From Sphingobacteriales bacterium (GTDB lineage Bacteria > Bacteroidota > Bacteroidia > Chitinophagales > CAIOSU01): 64,000 nucleotides of DNA. Location: the NCBI GenBank assembly GCA_027483645.1, contig JAIXUD010000021.1, forward strand, positions 248,001 to 312,000, read 5' to 3'. Position numbers and translations under genes: made by a program. This document shows, piece after piece, positions 35,042 to 43,987 of this stretch (position 1 is the stretch's first letter; every line of letters begins with the position of its first letter). The notes beneath the pieces were generated by a model. It saw only the letters and a program-made list of their open reading frames with translations. It did no database searches and was not told the origin of the DNA.

Positions 35042-35965
35042 ATGACCTTTGAGGTAACCATTTTAGGCAGCAACTCCGCAATACCTGCCAACGGCAGGCA
35101 CCCTACTAGCCAAGTACTGAATTTTAACGAACGTTTGTTTTTAATTGATTGTGGCGAAGGGACGCAAATGCAGTTCAATCGCTACAAGATACGTTCTGGA
35201 AAAATCGACCACATATTTATCAGCCATTTGCACGGCGACCATTTTTTCGGCCTCATCGGGCTCATCACTTCTTACAACCTTAACCACCGCACCGCACCGT
35301 TGCACGTTTACGGCCCAGCGGGTATCGATCAAATCATCAACTTACAGTTGCAATTTTGCAGCCGCGGGTTGGATTACGAATTGGTATTCCACATCTTCGA
35401 GCCACAAAACGGCCTCGTAATATTTGAGGATAAGAATATGGTGGTTACCTCATTGGAGATGAAGCACCGCATTGTTTGCTCGGGCTTTATATTTACTGAG
35501 AAGTTTACGGAATTCAACATCCGCAAGGAGAAGATACAGGAGTATAATATCCCGTTCGAGATGATCGGTTCCATCAAAAAAGGCGCTGACCTTACCTTGG
35601 CTGACGGCCGTATAATACCCAATGCCGAACTTACACTGCCCTTGCCAAAAGCACGCAGCTATGCTTTCTGCACCGATACCTTATACAATGAAGATCTCCT
35701 ACCCTACCTAAGCGGGGTAAACCTACTCTACCACGAGGCTACCTTTGACAAAGCCCGCGTTGACCGTGCGTTGGAAACCTTCCACAGTACCAGTGCCCAA
35801 GCTGCACAAATAGCCCAAAAGGCCCAAGTAAAAAAACTTATCATCGGGCACTTCTCCTCGCGATACTTTGAACAGGATTTGGATAGCCTGCTTTTGGAGG
35901 CGCAAGAGCATTTTGTGGATACCGCACTGGCGCTGGAGGGATATACTTTTGCGGTGGAGCGGTGA
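35042..35965 (+). CDS. rnz: Ribonuclease Z
   Basis: 307 residues of a metallo-beta-lactamase-fold endonuclease that trims tRNA 3' ends. Motif II HLHGDHFFGLIGL (zinc ligands), the start TILGSNSAIPANGRHPTSQV, LIDCGEGTQMQ, AFCTDTLYNE (phosphodiesterase Asp), YHEATF and the C-terminal HFSSRY are all present. The length is that of the short tRNase Z form. STAS-rnz pairing is a conserved Bacteroidetes neighbourhood. Confidence 0.95.
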   Translation: MTFEVTILGSNSAIPANGRHPTSQVLNFNERLFLIDCGEGTQMQFNRYKIRSGKIDHIFISHLHGDHFFGLIGLITSYNLNHRTAPLHVYGPAGIDQIINLQLQFCSRGLDYELVFHIFEPQNGLVIFEDKNMVVTSLEMKHRIVCSGFIFTEKFTEFNIRKEKIQEYNIPFEMIGSIKKGADLTLADGRIIPNAELTLPLPKARSYAFCTDTLYNEDLLPYLSGVNLLYHEATFDKARVDRALETFHSTSAQAAQIAQKAQVKKLIIGHFSSRYFEQDLDSLLLEAQEHFVDTALALEGYTFAVER

Positions 35966-36521
35966 TTTCTATGTGGAAATTAACCAAGGAGAACACGGAA
36001 TAAGGCAGGGAAAATAACGGAAGCAATTACAAAACAAAAAAAGCGCGTCATTGCGAAGGCATACTTAGTGTTGAATACAGCACCACTCTCTGAATGCCTG
36101 AAGCAATCCCCCTACTTTCGGTGTTGTGTGATTAGGGCAGCGGTAATATGTAAACCATTCTCCGTAGCAGGGGATTGCCACAGGCCATTGTAAGACATCA
36201 CAAACTGCGAAATCATGTAGGCCTTACCTATGACATAAAACTGAAAGTGCTTTGTGATAACGGTTCTAGCTCGCAGTAAGAAATCTCTAAATTGCAAAAG
36301 CATTCCCCGTCCAAGGCTCGCCTTCGTGAAAAACTTCGGCTCGCTAGGCAATTGCTGGCGCCCTTCGACAAAAGCTCAGGGTGACAGCTCGTTTCCACAA
36401 ATGTCATCTTGCCTTCGGACGCGCCTGCGCGGTTGTTACTCGCAATGACGCGCATTTTATAAGTGCAGTTTGTGTTTACATCGTACTTTGTACATTGTAC
36501 ATCGTACAGAAAAACACCAAA
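35966..36521. other. 556-bp intergenic region dominated by a long palindromic repeat
   Basis: No gene is visible. The region between rnz and ftsE is mostly the repeat described at 36043-36453, followed by GTACATTGTACATCGTAC palindromic words around 36487-36508. Confidence 0.5.
36043..36453. repeat. Long palindromic repeat bounded by GCGCGTCATTGCGA, copy 1
   Basis: The left end GCGCGTCATTGCGA (36043-36056) and right end TCGCAATGACGCGC (36440-36453) are perfect 14-base inverted repeats. Inside lie GAAGCAATCCCCCTAC and GGGGATTGCC, a second inverted pair, and CCCTTCGACAAAAGCTCAGG. A shorter relative is at 49224-49435. This type of CGTCATTGCGAGG...GAAGCAATCCC element is, from general experience, dispersed in many bacterial genomes; no encoded transposase is seen. 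Confidence 0.65.
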
Positions 36522-37211
36522 CTACATACTTATATGCTCTTCATCCTTAATGGTGCCGTTGCTGCAGCGGATGATGCGGGCGGGGAATTTTTCGATGATG
36601 TAATAGTTGTGAGTGGCCATTAGCACTGCCGTATTCAGTTCGCGGTTAAGGCGAATGAGCAGTTGCATAATATCGTCACTAGTGTCGGGGTCGAGATTAC
36701 CGGTGGGCTCGTCGGCCAGTATCAGTTCGGGGTCGTTCAACAAGGCACGTGCAATGGAAACCCTTTGCTGCTCTCCGCCCGAAAGCTCATGAGGCATACG
36801 GAAGCCTTTGGTCTGCAAGCCTACTTTGCTCAGCACATCGTCGGCTTTTTGGTGCATGGCGCGCTCATCTTTCCAGCCAGTTGCCTTCATTACAAACAGC
36901 AGGTTATCGGTTACGCTCCTATCTGTAAGCAACTGAAAATCTTGAAACACAATGCCAAGCTTACGACGCAAGTAGGGTATATCTTTGGTTTTGAGGGCAT
37001 TAAGGTCGTAACCCGCTACTCGGCCAGTGCCTTGGTCAAGCCTTAAGTCGCCGTACAGGGCTTTCATCAGGCTGCTTTTGCCGCTACCGGTTTTGCCAAT
37101 AAGGTAAACAAACTCGCCCTGGGCTACTTGCAGGCTCACGCCGTTCAGCACCAAGTTGTTGCCTTGGTATACAAAAGCATTATGTAACTCCAGAATGGTT
37201 TCTGCGCTCAT
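36522..37211 (-). CDS. ftsE: Cell-division ABC transporter ATP-binding protein FtsE
   Basis: 229 residues of the ATPase partner of FtsX, which controls peptidoglycan hydrolases at the septum. Walker A GKTGSGKSSL, Q-loop VFQDFQLL, signature LSGGEQQR, Walker B LILADEPTGNLDP and switch MATHNY are complete. FtsE-type markers such as GYDLNALKTKDIPYLRRKLG are present. The in-frame ATG 11 codons upstream is less likely than MSAETILELH. ftsX is not adjacent in the window, an arrangement common in Bacteroidota. Confidence 0.92.
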   Translation of the reverse strand: MSAETILELHNAFVYQGNNLVLNGVSLQVAQGEFVYLIGKTGSGKSSLMKALYGDLRLDQGTGRVAGYDLNALKTKDIPYLRRKLGIVFQDFQLLTDRSVTDNLLFVMKATGWKDERAMHQKADDVLSKVGLQTKGFRMPHELSGGEQQRVSIARALLNDPELILADEPTGNLDPDTSDDIMQLLIRLNRELNTAVLMATHNYYIIEKFPARIIRCSNGTIKDEEHISM

Positions 37212-37265
37212 AGTATGTAGGTGTACTCCGGGCAAAGATAGCAAATCCTCTATTGCACCGGCGTA

Positions 37266-37787
37266 TTAGCCCTGGGCGTTAATAACCAGGTAAACCACCA
37301 ACGAAATAAGCATAATGATAAACACAGCCAAAACGGCATAGCCGGTTTTAGTGCTCTCCTTAAACTTGGTGGCCAGCTCTTCCTTGTTGATCTCGTGTAT
37401 TACATTGCGCACTACCAGTTGGGCACGGGCGTATGCTGTTTCGTTTTTAATAATGTAGTCCTTCGCGCCATAGTCGTAGCAGGTTACCGCTACTTCTATC
37501 TTGTCTTGGTGAGACATCATTACCACTGGTATCTCAGGGCGCTTGTTTTTTATTTTCTTCAATACATCTACTCCATCAGCAGCCTCGGGGCCTACACCAT
37601 CAAAGTAATAGTCAAGTATGATCAAATCCGGATTGGCCGGAAGATCCACAAGGGCATCTTCGCCATTAGTATAGGTCCTGATATCTAAGCTATAAGGTAA
37701 GTGTTTGCTAAGATGTTCTTTCAATAACAGCAAGTGTTTTGCGTCGTCGTCAACTAAAAATATAAGATACTTGCGATCCTGTGCCAT
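37266..37787 (-). CDS. Response-regulator receiver with C-terminal membrane helix
   Basis: 173 residues. Residues 5-130 form a CheY-like receiver: FLVDDDAKHLL (acidic pocket), LIILDYYFDG (phospho-Asp), VVMMSHQDK (switch Ser) and DYIIKNE (Lys). Residues 130-145 are a charged helix (EINKEELATKFKESTK) and the last 25 (GYAVLAVFIIMLISLVVYLV) form one TM helix with only a few residues after it. This would be a tail-anchored receiver facing the cytoplasm, with no DNA-binding or enzymatic output. It is 54 bases upstream of ftsE on the same strand and may be co-transcribed. Confidence 0.88.
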   Translation of the reverse strand: MAQDRKYLIFLVDDDAKHLLLLKEHLSKHLPYSLDIRTYTNGEDALVDLPANPDLIILDYYFDGVGPEAADGVDVLKKIKNKRPEIPVVMMSHQDKIEVAVTCYDYGAKDYIIKNETAYARAQLVVRNVIHEINKEELATKFKESTKTGYAVLAVFIIMLISLVVYLVINAQG

Positions 37788-38071
37788 AGTGGTGGGTTTT
37801 ATAACTCGCTAAAGATTGTAAAAATATGAATCAATTCCAACGACATGTAGTAGGTTATGCAACAAATTTATCAGAGGTAGCAAGCTTTTCCACAAGTTTT
37901 CCACCTAACAATTGTTTGCCTTGTATTAATTCGCTATTAAAAAATATAACGCAGCATAGAATTTCTGTGGAATATTGCGTTATATTGTAAGTAGCAAATG
38001 GTTGCATGCGCGCTTGCAGAATAACACATTTTTATTTTTACCAAACGAATGCTTATTGATACAAACTTTAC
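37788..38071. other. Intergenic region with DnaA-box-like sites and an 11-bp inverted repeat
   Basis: Contains TTTTCCACA (37887-37895), TTTTCCACC (37898-37906) and, on the minus strand, TATTCCACA (37966-37974), plus AATATAACGCA (37943-37953) paired with TGCGTTATATT (37976-37986). The stretch is AT-rich. It separates the divergent receiver and T9SS genes; the inverted repeat could be an operator or hairpin. Confidence 0.35.
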
Positions 38072-38425
38072 ATGAAACTACTTTATAGTATCCTAGTAAT
38101 GGCTTTTTGCTGCGCTATCCCTTTGCTGGTTAGTGGGCAATCGCCACAGCAAACAAACATTTCTGAAGTACGGCATTTCCCTAATCCTGCTGGTAGCGCT
38201 GGTGCGGTTATCAGTATTTCATTTACGCTGACCAATACCGCTTTTGTAAATATAAAAGTTTTCAACCCTTTGGGCATCCAGCTTAAAGAACTTACCAATG
38301 GCAACTTTGCTGCTGGAGAGCATAGCATACCATTGGACATATCTGCATATAACGATGGCGTATATTTCTACACGGTCCGCGTGGGCGACCACTCCGAAAC
38401 CAAGAAGCTTACCATTAAGAAATAG
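38072..38425 (+). CDS. Short secreted protein consisting of a T9SS type A sorting domain
   Basis: 117 residues: a signal peptide (MKLLYSILVMAFCCAIPLLV, cleavage near SGQ) then about 90 residues matching the Por secretion-tail domain, with FPNPAG, VNIKVFNPLGIQLKEL, GEHSIPLDISAYNDGVYFYT and a terminal TKKLTIKK. In T9SS substrates this domain targets a large passenger across the outer membrane; here there is almost no passenger. It ends exactly where the convergent queD stop begins. It may be a small cell-surface protein, or a remnant of a larger T9SS cargo. Confidence 0.85.
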   Translation: MKLLYSILVMAFCCAIPLLVSGQSPQQTNISEVRHFPNPAGSAGAVISISFTLTNTAFVNIKVFNPLGIQLKELTNGNFAAGEHSIPLDISAYNDGVYFYTVRVGDHSETKKLTIKK

Positions 38426-38833
38426 CTAGGCCGGGTACTCCACAATATTCCTTTCCGTTTCGAAAAGTTTAATGTGTAGGTCGTACTTTGCATCAATCTT
38501 TACCCTCAACCGATTGTAAATTACGTAAGCAACGTGCTCCGCCGTGGGTATCAGATTGGCAAAATCTGTCACATCCAAATTCAGGTTTCGGTGGTCGAAG
38601 CGCTCTAATACTTCCTCGTCAATCAGGTCTTTCACAATCTTCAAATCGATTACATAGCCCGTTTCTGGGTCTACCTCGCCAGTAATCTTTACTTCCAAAT
38701 TATAATTGTGCCCATGGAAATTGGGATTGTTGCACAGCCCGAAAACGGCATTGTTTTGTTCCATACTCCAGTCTGCCCTAAACAGCCTGTGAGCGGCATT
38801 AAAGTGAGCTTTGCGGATTACTGATATTCTCAT
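38426..38833 (-). CDS. queD: 6-carboxytetrahydropterin synthase QueD / 6-pyruvoyl-tetrahydropterin synthase family
   Basis: 135 residues of the T-fold: zinc ligands in FNAAHRL and NFHGHNY, the catalytic Cys in FGLCNNPNFHGH, VIDLKIVKDLID, FDHRNLN and a closing KLFETERNIVEY. QueD makes 6-carboxytetrahydropterin in queuosine/7-deazaguanine synthesis; PTPS homologues serve biopterin pathways. No queC/E is adjacent, so the precise pathway is by family. Zero bases separate its stop from that of the convergent T9SS gene. Confidence 0.88.
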   Translation of the reverse strand: MRISVIRKAHFNAAHRLFRADWSMEQNNAVFGLCNNPNFHGHNYNLEVKITGEVDPETGYVIDLKIVKDLIDEEVLERFDHRNLNLDVTDFANLIPTAEHVAYVIYNRLRVKIDAKYDLHIKLFETERNIVEYPA

Positions 38834-39458
38834 TTGGTGCTTTGTTATTAGCTTGCCTCGCCTTTGGCGAGGGTTACTGGTTAATGGTTATTGGTATACT
38901 GATTGACTTAATTTTTTATTATAATGGCTTTCATAAATAACTTACAACCAGTTTACTAAGGCGATTTTAATTAAGTAAAATAGTAAAACTGAACAATGCC
39001 AGTAATCCACTTTATTAATTAGATAAGGGGTTAACAAACAGAACTCACTTTCGGTTGGAAAATTACAACAATAAGAGCACTATAGGCTCACACTTCTTTC
39101 TAAGAATTGTATAGGACAACCAATTATGGCGGTTTTTGCCTCATTATAATTCAAGCTACTTTAAATAGGAACTCTCATAATAACCAGTAACCAGAACAAA
39201 CGTCCTGGCCCCTGGCATCCAAAACTTACCCTGAAATTATTTAGCCAGTTATCTTGCGAATATCCTTTTATAGCTATCAGCCCACCATCGCTTAAGCAAA
39301 CCATACAGTTACTGCATCTCCATAAACCCTAGCTTTTAAGCCTTCCATCCTCGCATAATTGTGATTGTGGTCCGTTTCGTAGGTTGAGCTAAATCGCAAT
39401 ATAAAGGCCAGACCGGGACATTAAAGCGAAATTTAAACTCAATTAAAAGGGGGTAAAT
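38834..39458. other. 625-bp intergenic region without a recognisable gene
   Basis: Holds a short palindrome CCTCGCCTTTGGCGAGG (38856-38872) in the queD leader, and degenerate ACTGGTTAATGGTTATTGG and AACCAGTAACCAG words (about 38875-38895 and 39185-39200). The rest is AT-rich with many stops in all frames. I see no RNA gene by eye. Confidence 0.4.
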
Positions 39459-40829
39459 CTAATATACCGTGGGTAAAGTGAGTGTAAACACACTGCCTTG
39501 ACCCAAGTGAGAGTTTACGCTGATGGTACCCTTGTGCAATTTGGCCACCCTATCCACCAACGATAGGCCTATGCCATGGCCGCTAATACTTATAGCAGCA
39601 CTACTTCGGAAAAATGGCTCAAAAATATGCGGGATGTCATCCTTACTAATGCCTTTGCCGGTATCCTTAAATGATAGGGTAATGTGCTTGGGCATAGTAG
39701 CAATTTTCACTTCTACCCTATTATCATCAGAAAACTTACAAGCGTTTTCCATAAGGTTTAGGATGGTAGTTTTAATCAATTGGTCATTTCCTGTTACTAT
39801 TAGTGCTTTTTCGTCCTCTACTATCTCAGCAAACTCTATTTCAATTTTGTATTCGGGCTTGCGCCGGCGCAGTTCGCCTTCTGCCTGCCAAAGCATATCG
39901 TCCACCCTCACTTCAGTAAAGCTTGCTGCAGCATTCTCGGCACTCGCCTGAGCCAGCAGCAACAAGCGGTTGCTTGTCCGGTTTAGGCTGTTTATATCGT
40001 CCAATATTGATGCCATGGACTTTTTGTATTCATCGGTAGTTCGCTCTTTCATCAACAACACCTCCAACTGTCCGGATATTGCCGTGAGTGGTGTTCGCAG
40101 CTCGTGGCTGGCATTGCTTACAAAATGGCGCTGCATTTTCACCGATGTTTCTAGCCTATCCAACATTTTATTGAAGGTTTGGGTAAGTAGGGCTATCTCG
40201 TCTTTTCCGTTACCCTCGCCTAAGCGCTTGTTCATATTTCCGTAATCTATCGATTCAACCTCTTTAATTACGTTAGTAATTGGCTTGAGTACTCTATTGG
40301 AGAAAAGACTTCCGGCCAATATTACCATGAACATACTTACACCAAAAACTACCAATAAAACGGTACGCAAGTTTTGGAGCTTACTTAGCCCAAATCGGTC
40401 CATGGCAGAGGCAAATACCACAAACCTATCATATTGCGAGGTAAACATAATGCCCACCACCTCTATGCTATCTTCGGTAAACCGCAGCTCCTTTTCTAGC
40501 CTTACTTGATCAATCAACTCCGGCGAAATATGCATGGTATTGGCCGTATCAGTAGTGTAGAGGATATCATTTTTGTAGTTGTAGATGCTAATGTTTTCGT
40601 ACGGTAAAGTACCCGCATCTTTGGCGGCAATAATGCGCAAAAGATCGATACTTACCTCATCTACCTCCAATAGCAAAGTGGCAGTGGTGTTGGCTTTGTT
40701 AATTAAGCGGCTATAGAACTCATCCTCTCGAAAATCTGACGAAAAGAAAAAGATAGCTTGCGCAGCTGCTATCATCAGTACAGCGAAAATGGCGATAAAC
40801 GTAATGGCTAGCCGTGTGCGTATGGGCAT
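39459..40829 (-). CDS. Membrane sensor histidine kinase (HAMP type)
   Basis: 456 residues: TM1 (7-28), a periplasmic sensor of about 130 residues, TM2 (about 160-180, LLVVFGVSMFMVILAGSLFS), HAMP (NRVLKPITNVIKEVESIDYG), HisKA (NASHELRTPLTAI), and a HATPase with NLMENACKF, DTGKGISKDD and GHGIGLSLV. This is a classic OmpR-class sensor like CusS/ArlS. It starts 3 bases after the response-regulator gene, so the two form one operon and a cognate pair. The ligand is unknown. Confidence 0.93.
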   Translation of the reverse strand: MPIRTRLAITFIAIFAVLMIAAAQAIFFFSSDFREDEFYSRLINKANTTATLLLEVDEVSIDLLRIIAAKDAGTLPYENISIYNYKNDILYTTDTANTMHISPELIDQVRLEKELRFTEDSIEVVGIMFTSQYDRFVVFASAMDRFGLSKLQNLRTVLLVVFGVSMFMVILAGSLFSNRVLKPITNVIKEVESIDYGNMNKRLGEGNGKDEIALLTQTFNKMLDRLETSVKMQRHFVSNASHELRTPLTAISGQLEVLLMKERTTDEYKKSMASILDDINSLNRTSNRLLLLAQASAENAAASFTEVRVDDMLWQAEGELRRRKPEYKIEIEFAEIVEDEKALIVTGNDQLIKTTILNLMENACKFSDDNRVEVKIATMPKHITLSFKDTGKGISKDDIPHIFEPFFRSSAAISISGHGIGLSLVDRVAKLHKGTISVNSHLGQGSVFTLTLPTVY

Positions 40830-40832
40830 AAG

Positions 40833-41510
40833 CTAGGTTTCTTTAAAAATGTACCCCATGCCTATTTGGGTATGGATAAGTTTGTTCGGAAAGTCTTTGT
40901 CTATCTTCTTACGTAGGAAGTTTACATACACATCCACTACATTGGTACCCGTATCAAAGTGTATGTCCCACACCTTTTCGGCTATCTCGTTGCGAGCCAA
41001 CACACGGCCCTTATTGCGGATGAAATACTCCAAGAGGGCATATTCCTTTGCCGTGAGCATAATTTCTTGCCCACCGCGGTTCACCGTTTTGCGGTCGAGG
41101 TTCAGTTCTAAGTCCGCTACTTTCAGGGTATTGGCATTTTGGATAAGGCCTGATGCCCGTTTGGTAAGGGCTTTGATGCGCGCCAGCAGCTCTTGAAACT
41201 CGAATGGCTTCACTAGGTAATCATCAGCACCAGCATCAAAGCCCGTTACCTTATCATCGGTAGTGCCTAGCGCAGTAAGCATCAATATGGGTGTTTGCAC
41301 ATCGTGCTCGCGTAGCTCTTTGCATAGTTCCAATCCATTCTGATATGGAATGATTACATCAAGCAAGATAATATCATAATGGTTTTTTAATGCCAGCTTT
41401 TTACCTATGAGCCCATCAAAAGCCACTTCAACTTCGTATTGTTGTTCTTCAAGCCCCTGCTTTATAAAGGCTGAAACTTTCGGCTCGTCTTCTATTACCA
41501 GTATCTTCAT
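40833..41510 (-). CDS. OmpR/PhoB-family response regulator
   Basis: 225 residues: a receiver (VIEDEPKV, LLDVIIPYQNG with phospho-Asp near 51, MLTAL, VKPFEFQELL) and a C-terminal winged helix (VADLELNLDRKTVNRGGQEI, LTAKEYALLEYFIRNKGRVL, VDVYVNFLRKKID). It partners the kinase immediately downstream. Divergent from the VWA gene. Confidence 0.94.
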   Translation of the reverse strand: MKILVIEDEPKVSAFIKQGLEEQQYEVEVAFDGLIGKKLALKNHYDIILLDVIIPYQNGLELCKELREHDVQTPILMLTALGTTDDKVTGFDAGADDYLVKPFEFQELLARIKALTKRASGLIQNANTLKVADLELNLDRKTVNRGGQEIMLTAKEYALLEYFIRNKGRVLARNEIAEKVWDIHFDTGTNVVDVYVNFLRKKIDKDFPNKLIHTQIGMGYIFKET

Positions 41511-41526
41511 TAGCTGTAAATATAAG

Positions 41527-41634
41527 AAAGATAGTCCACGGTCGACAGACGATGGTACCGAGTTTGCTTCAGGTTTAATGGCTATTTAATGGTTTGGACC
41601 ATGGACGATAGACAATGGTCCATGGGTCACTTCA
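41527..41634. repeat. GACAGACGATGG / GACCATGGACGAT word repeats
   Basis: GGTCGACAGACGATGGTACC and, 60 bases on, GGACCATGGACGATAGACAA then TGGTCCATGG. The inner words are self-complementary. Same word family as 19951-19978, 51122-51260 and 55011-55042. A TGCCTACCGGCAGGCAGGC palindrome (41712-41730) follows just before the VWA gene. Confidence 0.5.
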
Positions 41635-41753
41635 GAATGGCATTATTTTATTCGGAAAGGCGTTATCTTTATTATTCCAGAATCGGTATCCAGTACTTGG
41701 TACTTGATACCTGCCTACCGGCAGGCAGGCTCAAATCTTGATACTAGCGACAA

Positions 41754-42953
41754 ATGTTTTTAAACTTCTTCTACCTACTTAAAAAAGATGGCCTGCCGGT
41801 AAGCCTGCATGAGTTTCTGGCATTGATGGAGGCCTTGGAGCAACAAGTAGTTGCTCCAACCCTGGAGGACTTTTACTTCCTCAGCCGCACTATTTTGGTA
41901 AAGCACGAAAACCAGTTGGATCGGTTCGACCAGCTTTTCGGGCAATACTTTCATGGTAAAGAAGCCGAGAGCCGTGTGCAGGAAGTGAGCCTACCCGAAG
42001 AGTGGCTGAAGAAATTCCTCGAGCGCAACCTAACAGATGAAGAGAAGGCCCTGATTGAAGCAATGGGCGGATTGGAAAAATTACAAGAACGCTTTGAGCA
42101 ACTGCTGCGTGAACAAAAAGAACGCCACGAAGGTGGCAGCAAATGGATAGGTACGGGCGGCACTTCGCCGTTTGGTGCGAATGGCTATAACCCTGAAGGA
42201 TTTAGGGTAGGCCAAGACAAAAGCCGCAACCGCAGCGCCGTAAAGGTTTGGGACCAACGTAAATACGCCAACCTTGACGATGACTTGGAACTGAATACCC
42301 GCAACCTAAAACTGGCCATAAAGCGGCTGCGCATACTTACGCGTGAGGGCATTGCCGAAGAACTAGACTTGGATGGCACCATCAAAAAGACATCGGAGAA
42401 TGCTGGGATGCTGGATATACATATGGTGCCCAGCAAAAAGAACCGTGTGAAGGTGCTCATGTTTTTGGATATTGGCGGTAGCATGGACGACCATGTGGAG
42501 ATTTGCGCCCAACTGTTCTCAGCAGCCAAATACGAGTTGAAGCACTTGGAGTTTTTCTATTTCCACAACTGCCTTTACGAGAGCGTTTGGAAGGATAACG
42601 ACCGCCGCGGCGACCGCACTCCTACTTGGGAGGTACTACACAAATTCAACCGCGACTATAAAGTAATATTTGTGGGCGATGCCGCAATGGGCCCCTACGA
42701 AGTATTGTCTGCTGGCGCAAGTGTAGAGCACTACAACCCAGAATCGGGCGCAGTATGGATGCAGCGCATGCTAGAGCACTTCCCATATGCCTGCTGGATA
42801 AACCCCAACCACGAAAGTGATTGGAAATACTATGAGTCTACTACCATCCTACGCGACATTATGGGCCAGCGCATGTTCCCAATGACGCTTAAGGGCATCG
42901 GCCAGGCCATTAGGAGCTTGAAAGATAAGCGGGTGGTGAATAGTGCGATTTGA
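41754..42953 (+). CDS. VWA domain-containing CoxE-like protein
   Basis: 399 residues. The N-terminal half is helical (FYLLKKDGLPVSLHEFLALM, AFS-like YFHGKEAESRVQE). From about 220 a VWA domain begins: VLMFLDIGGSMDDHVEICAQ with a DxGxS MIDAS-like motif, then FFYFHNCLYESVW, KVIFVGDAAMGPYEV, and a final MTLKGIGQAIRSL. CoxE-like VWA proteins act with MoxR AAA+ ATPases in metalloenzyme maturation; no MoxR gene is adjacent. The DxGxS form is usual for this subgroup. Stand-alone gene. Confidence 0.87.
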   Translation: MFLNFFYLLKKDGLPVSLHEFLALMEALEQQVVAPTLEDFYFLSRTILVKHENQLDRFDQLFGQYFHGKEAESRVQEVSLPEEWLKKFLERNLTDEEKALIEAMGGLEKLQERFEQLLREQKERHEGGSKWIGTGGTSPFGANGYNPEGFRVGQDKSRNRSAVKVWDQRKYANLDDDLELNTRNLKLAIKRLRILTREGIAEELDLDGTIKKTSENAGMLDIHMVPSKKNRVKVLMFLDIGGSMDDHVEICAQLFSAAKYELKHLEFFYFHNCLYESVWKDNDRRGDRTPTWEVLHKFNRDYKVIFVGDAAMGPYEVLSAGASVEHYNPESGAVWMQRMLEHFPYACWINPNHESDWKYYESTTILRDIMGQRMFPMTLKGIGQAIRSLKDKRVVNSAI

Positions 42954-43001
42954 ACTTTGCCCAAGCTAGTAAAGTGCGGATAGCTTAGTTGGCTTGCAGC
43001 C

Positions 43002-43799
43002 TTACCCTACCGTAATCTGCCCTTCAAATACCTTTACCGCAGGCCCAGTAAGCCAAACATCGGTAGCGCCGCTTCCATCCCAAGTATACGATACGCCCAA
43101 ATTGCCGCCCAACGTCTCAATTTCAAATGCGTGCTTTCCAGCTTTCAGCCCTAGTATTTTCGATGTTGCAATAGCACATGCGGTAACGCCAGTACCACAG
43201 GCATAGGTTTCGTCTTCTACTCCGCGCTCGTAAGTGCGTACCTTAAGGTGCTTTTTATCGGTCACCTCTAAAAAGTTTACGTTAATGCCCTGGGCTTGGT
43301 AGGTTGCGCTATAACGCACGGCCTTTCCTTTTTCAAACACATCCACTTCGCCCACCTTACTTACCTGCTGCACATAGTGCGGCGAGCCAGTGTTGAGCAC
43401 ATAGGCTTCTTTATCGGTACTTACGGTTTGCACATCGGCCATCTGTATGCTTACCGTGTCATCGGGCAATATGTTGCCTTGATGGGGCCCATCAATGGCT
43501 AAGAACGTGGCAGCGTTTTGTATCAGCCCTAGTTCTTTGGCAAACATTACTACACAACGGCCGCCGTTTCCACACATGGTACTTTCGTTACCATCGGCAT
43601 TGTAGTATTTCATCTCGAAATCATATCCTGCCTTTTCCTGCAATAATATCAAGCCATCAGCCCCGATGCCGTAGCGTCGGTGGCAAAGTTTCTCATACAG
43701 TGTATGTTCGTTTCCCTTCAACAAACCACCACGGTTATCTACCATCACAAAGTCGTTCCCTGCGCCTTGATACTTCAAAAATGTCAGTTCCGTTGCCAA
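43002..43799 (-). CDS. dapF: Diaminopimelate epimerase
   Basis: 265 residues. Converts LL- to meso-diaminopimelate for peptidoglycan and lysine. The two catalytic cysteines are in NADGNESTMCGNGGRC-type context (STMCGNGGRC) and ETYACGTGVTACA. The start FLKYQGAGNDFVMVDNR and the length match DapF. Convergent with the VWA gene, divergent from degP. Confidence 0.95.
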   Translation of the reverse strand: MATELTFLKYQGAGNDFVMVDNRGGLLKGNEHTLYEKLCHRRYGIGADGLILLQEKAGYDFEMKYYNADGNESTMCGNGGRCVVMFAKELGLIQNAATFLAIDGPHQGNILPDDTVSIQMADVQTVSTDKEAYVLNTGSPHYVQQVSKVGEVDVFEKGKAVRYSATYQAQGINVNFLEVTDKKHLKVRTYERGVEDETYACGTGVTACAIATSKILGLKAGKHAFEIETLGGNLGVSYTWDGSGATDVWLTGPAVKVFEGQITVG

Positions 43800-43987
43800 C
43801 TTGTCTGCCGTGTTTCTGCCTGTTTATCAGGCATTTGGTTAATAATTGTTAAGTACTGTAAAGATATGTCAATAAGGCCAAAACTATAAAATAAAAACGC
43901 CGCGCAATCGGTTATACTGTAGTACCGCTTGCATACCTCGGCATCAAATTTGCACCGAAAAGCAAGCAGAACAAAAACGCTAAGGAT

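Noticed and set aside
36112-36623. Several ORFs of 64 to 80 codons within 36112-36623
   Set aside because: They arise from the palindromic repeat and have no conserved features.
37788-38071. Replication origin
   Set aside because: Only three imperfect DnaA boxes, no dnaA or other origin-linked genes, and no skew information.
41754-42953. VWA protein as part of a ternary conflict (MoxR-VWA-protease) system
   Set aside because: It is more than 20 kb from the protease cluster, with no MoxR ATPase or other conflict gene near it.
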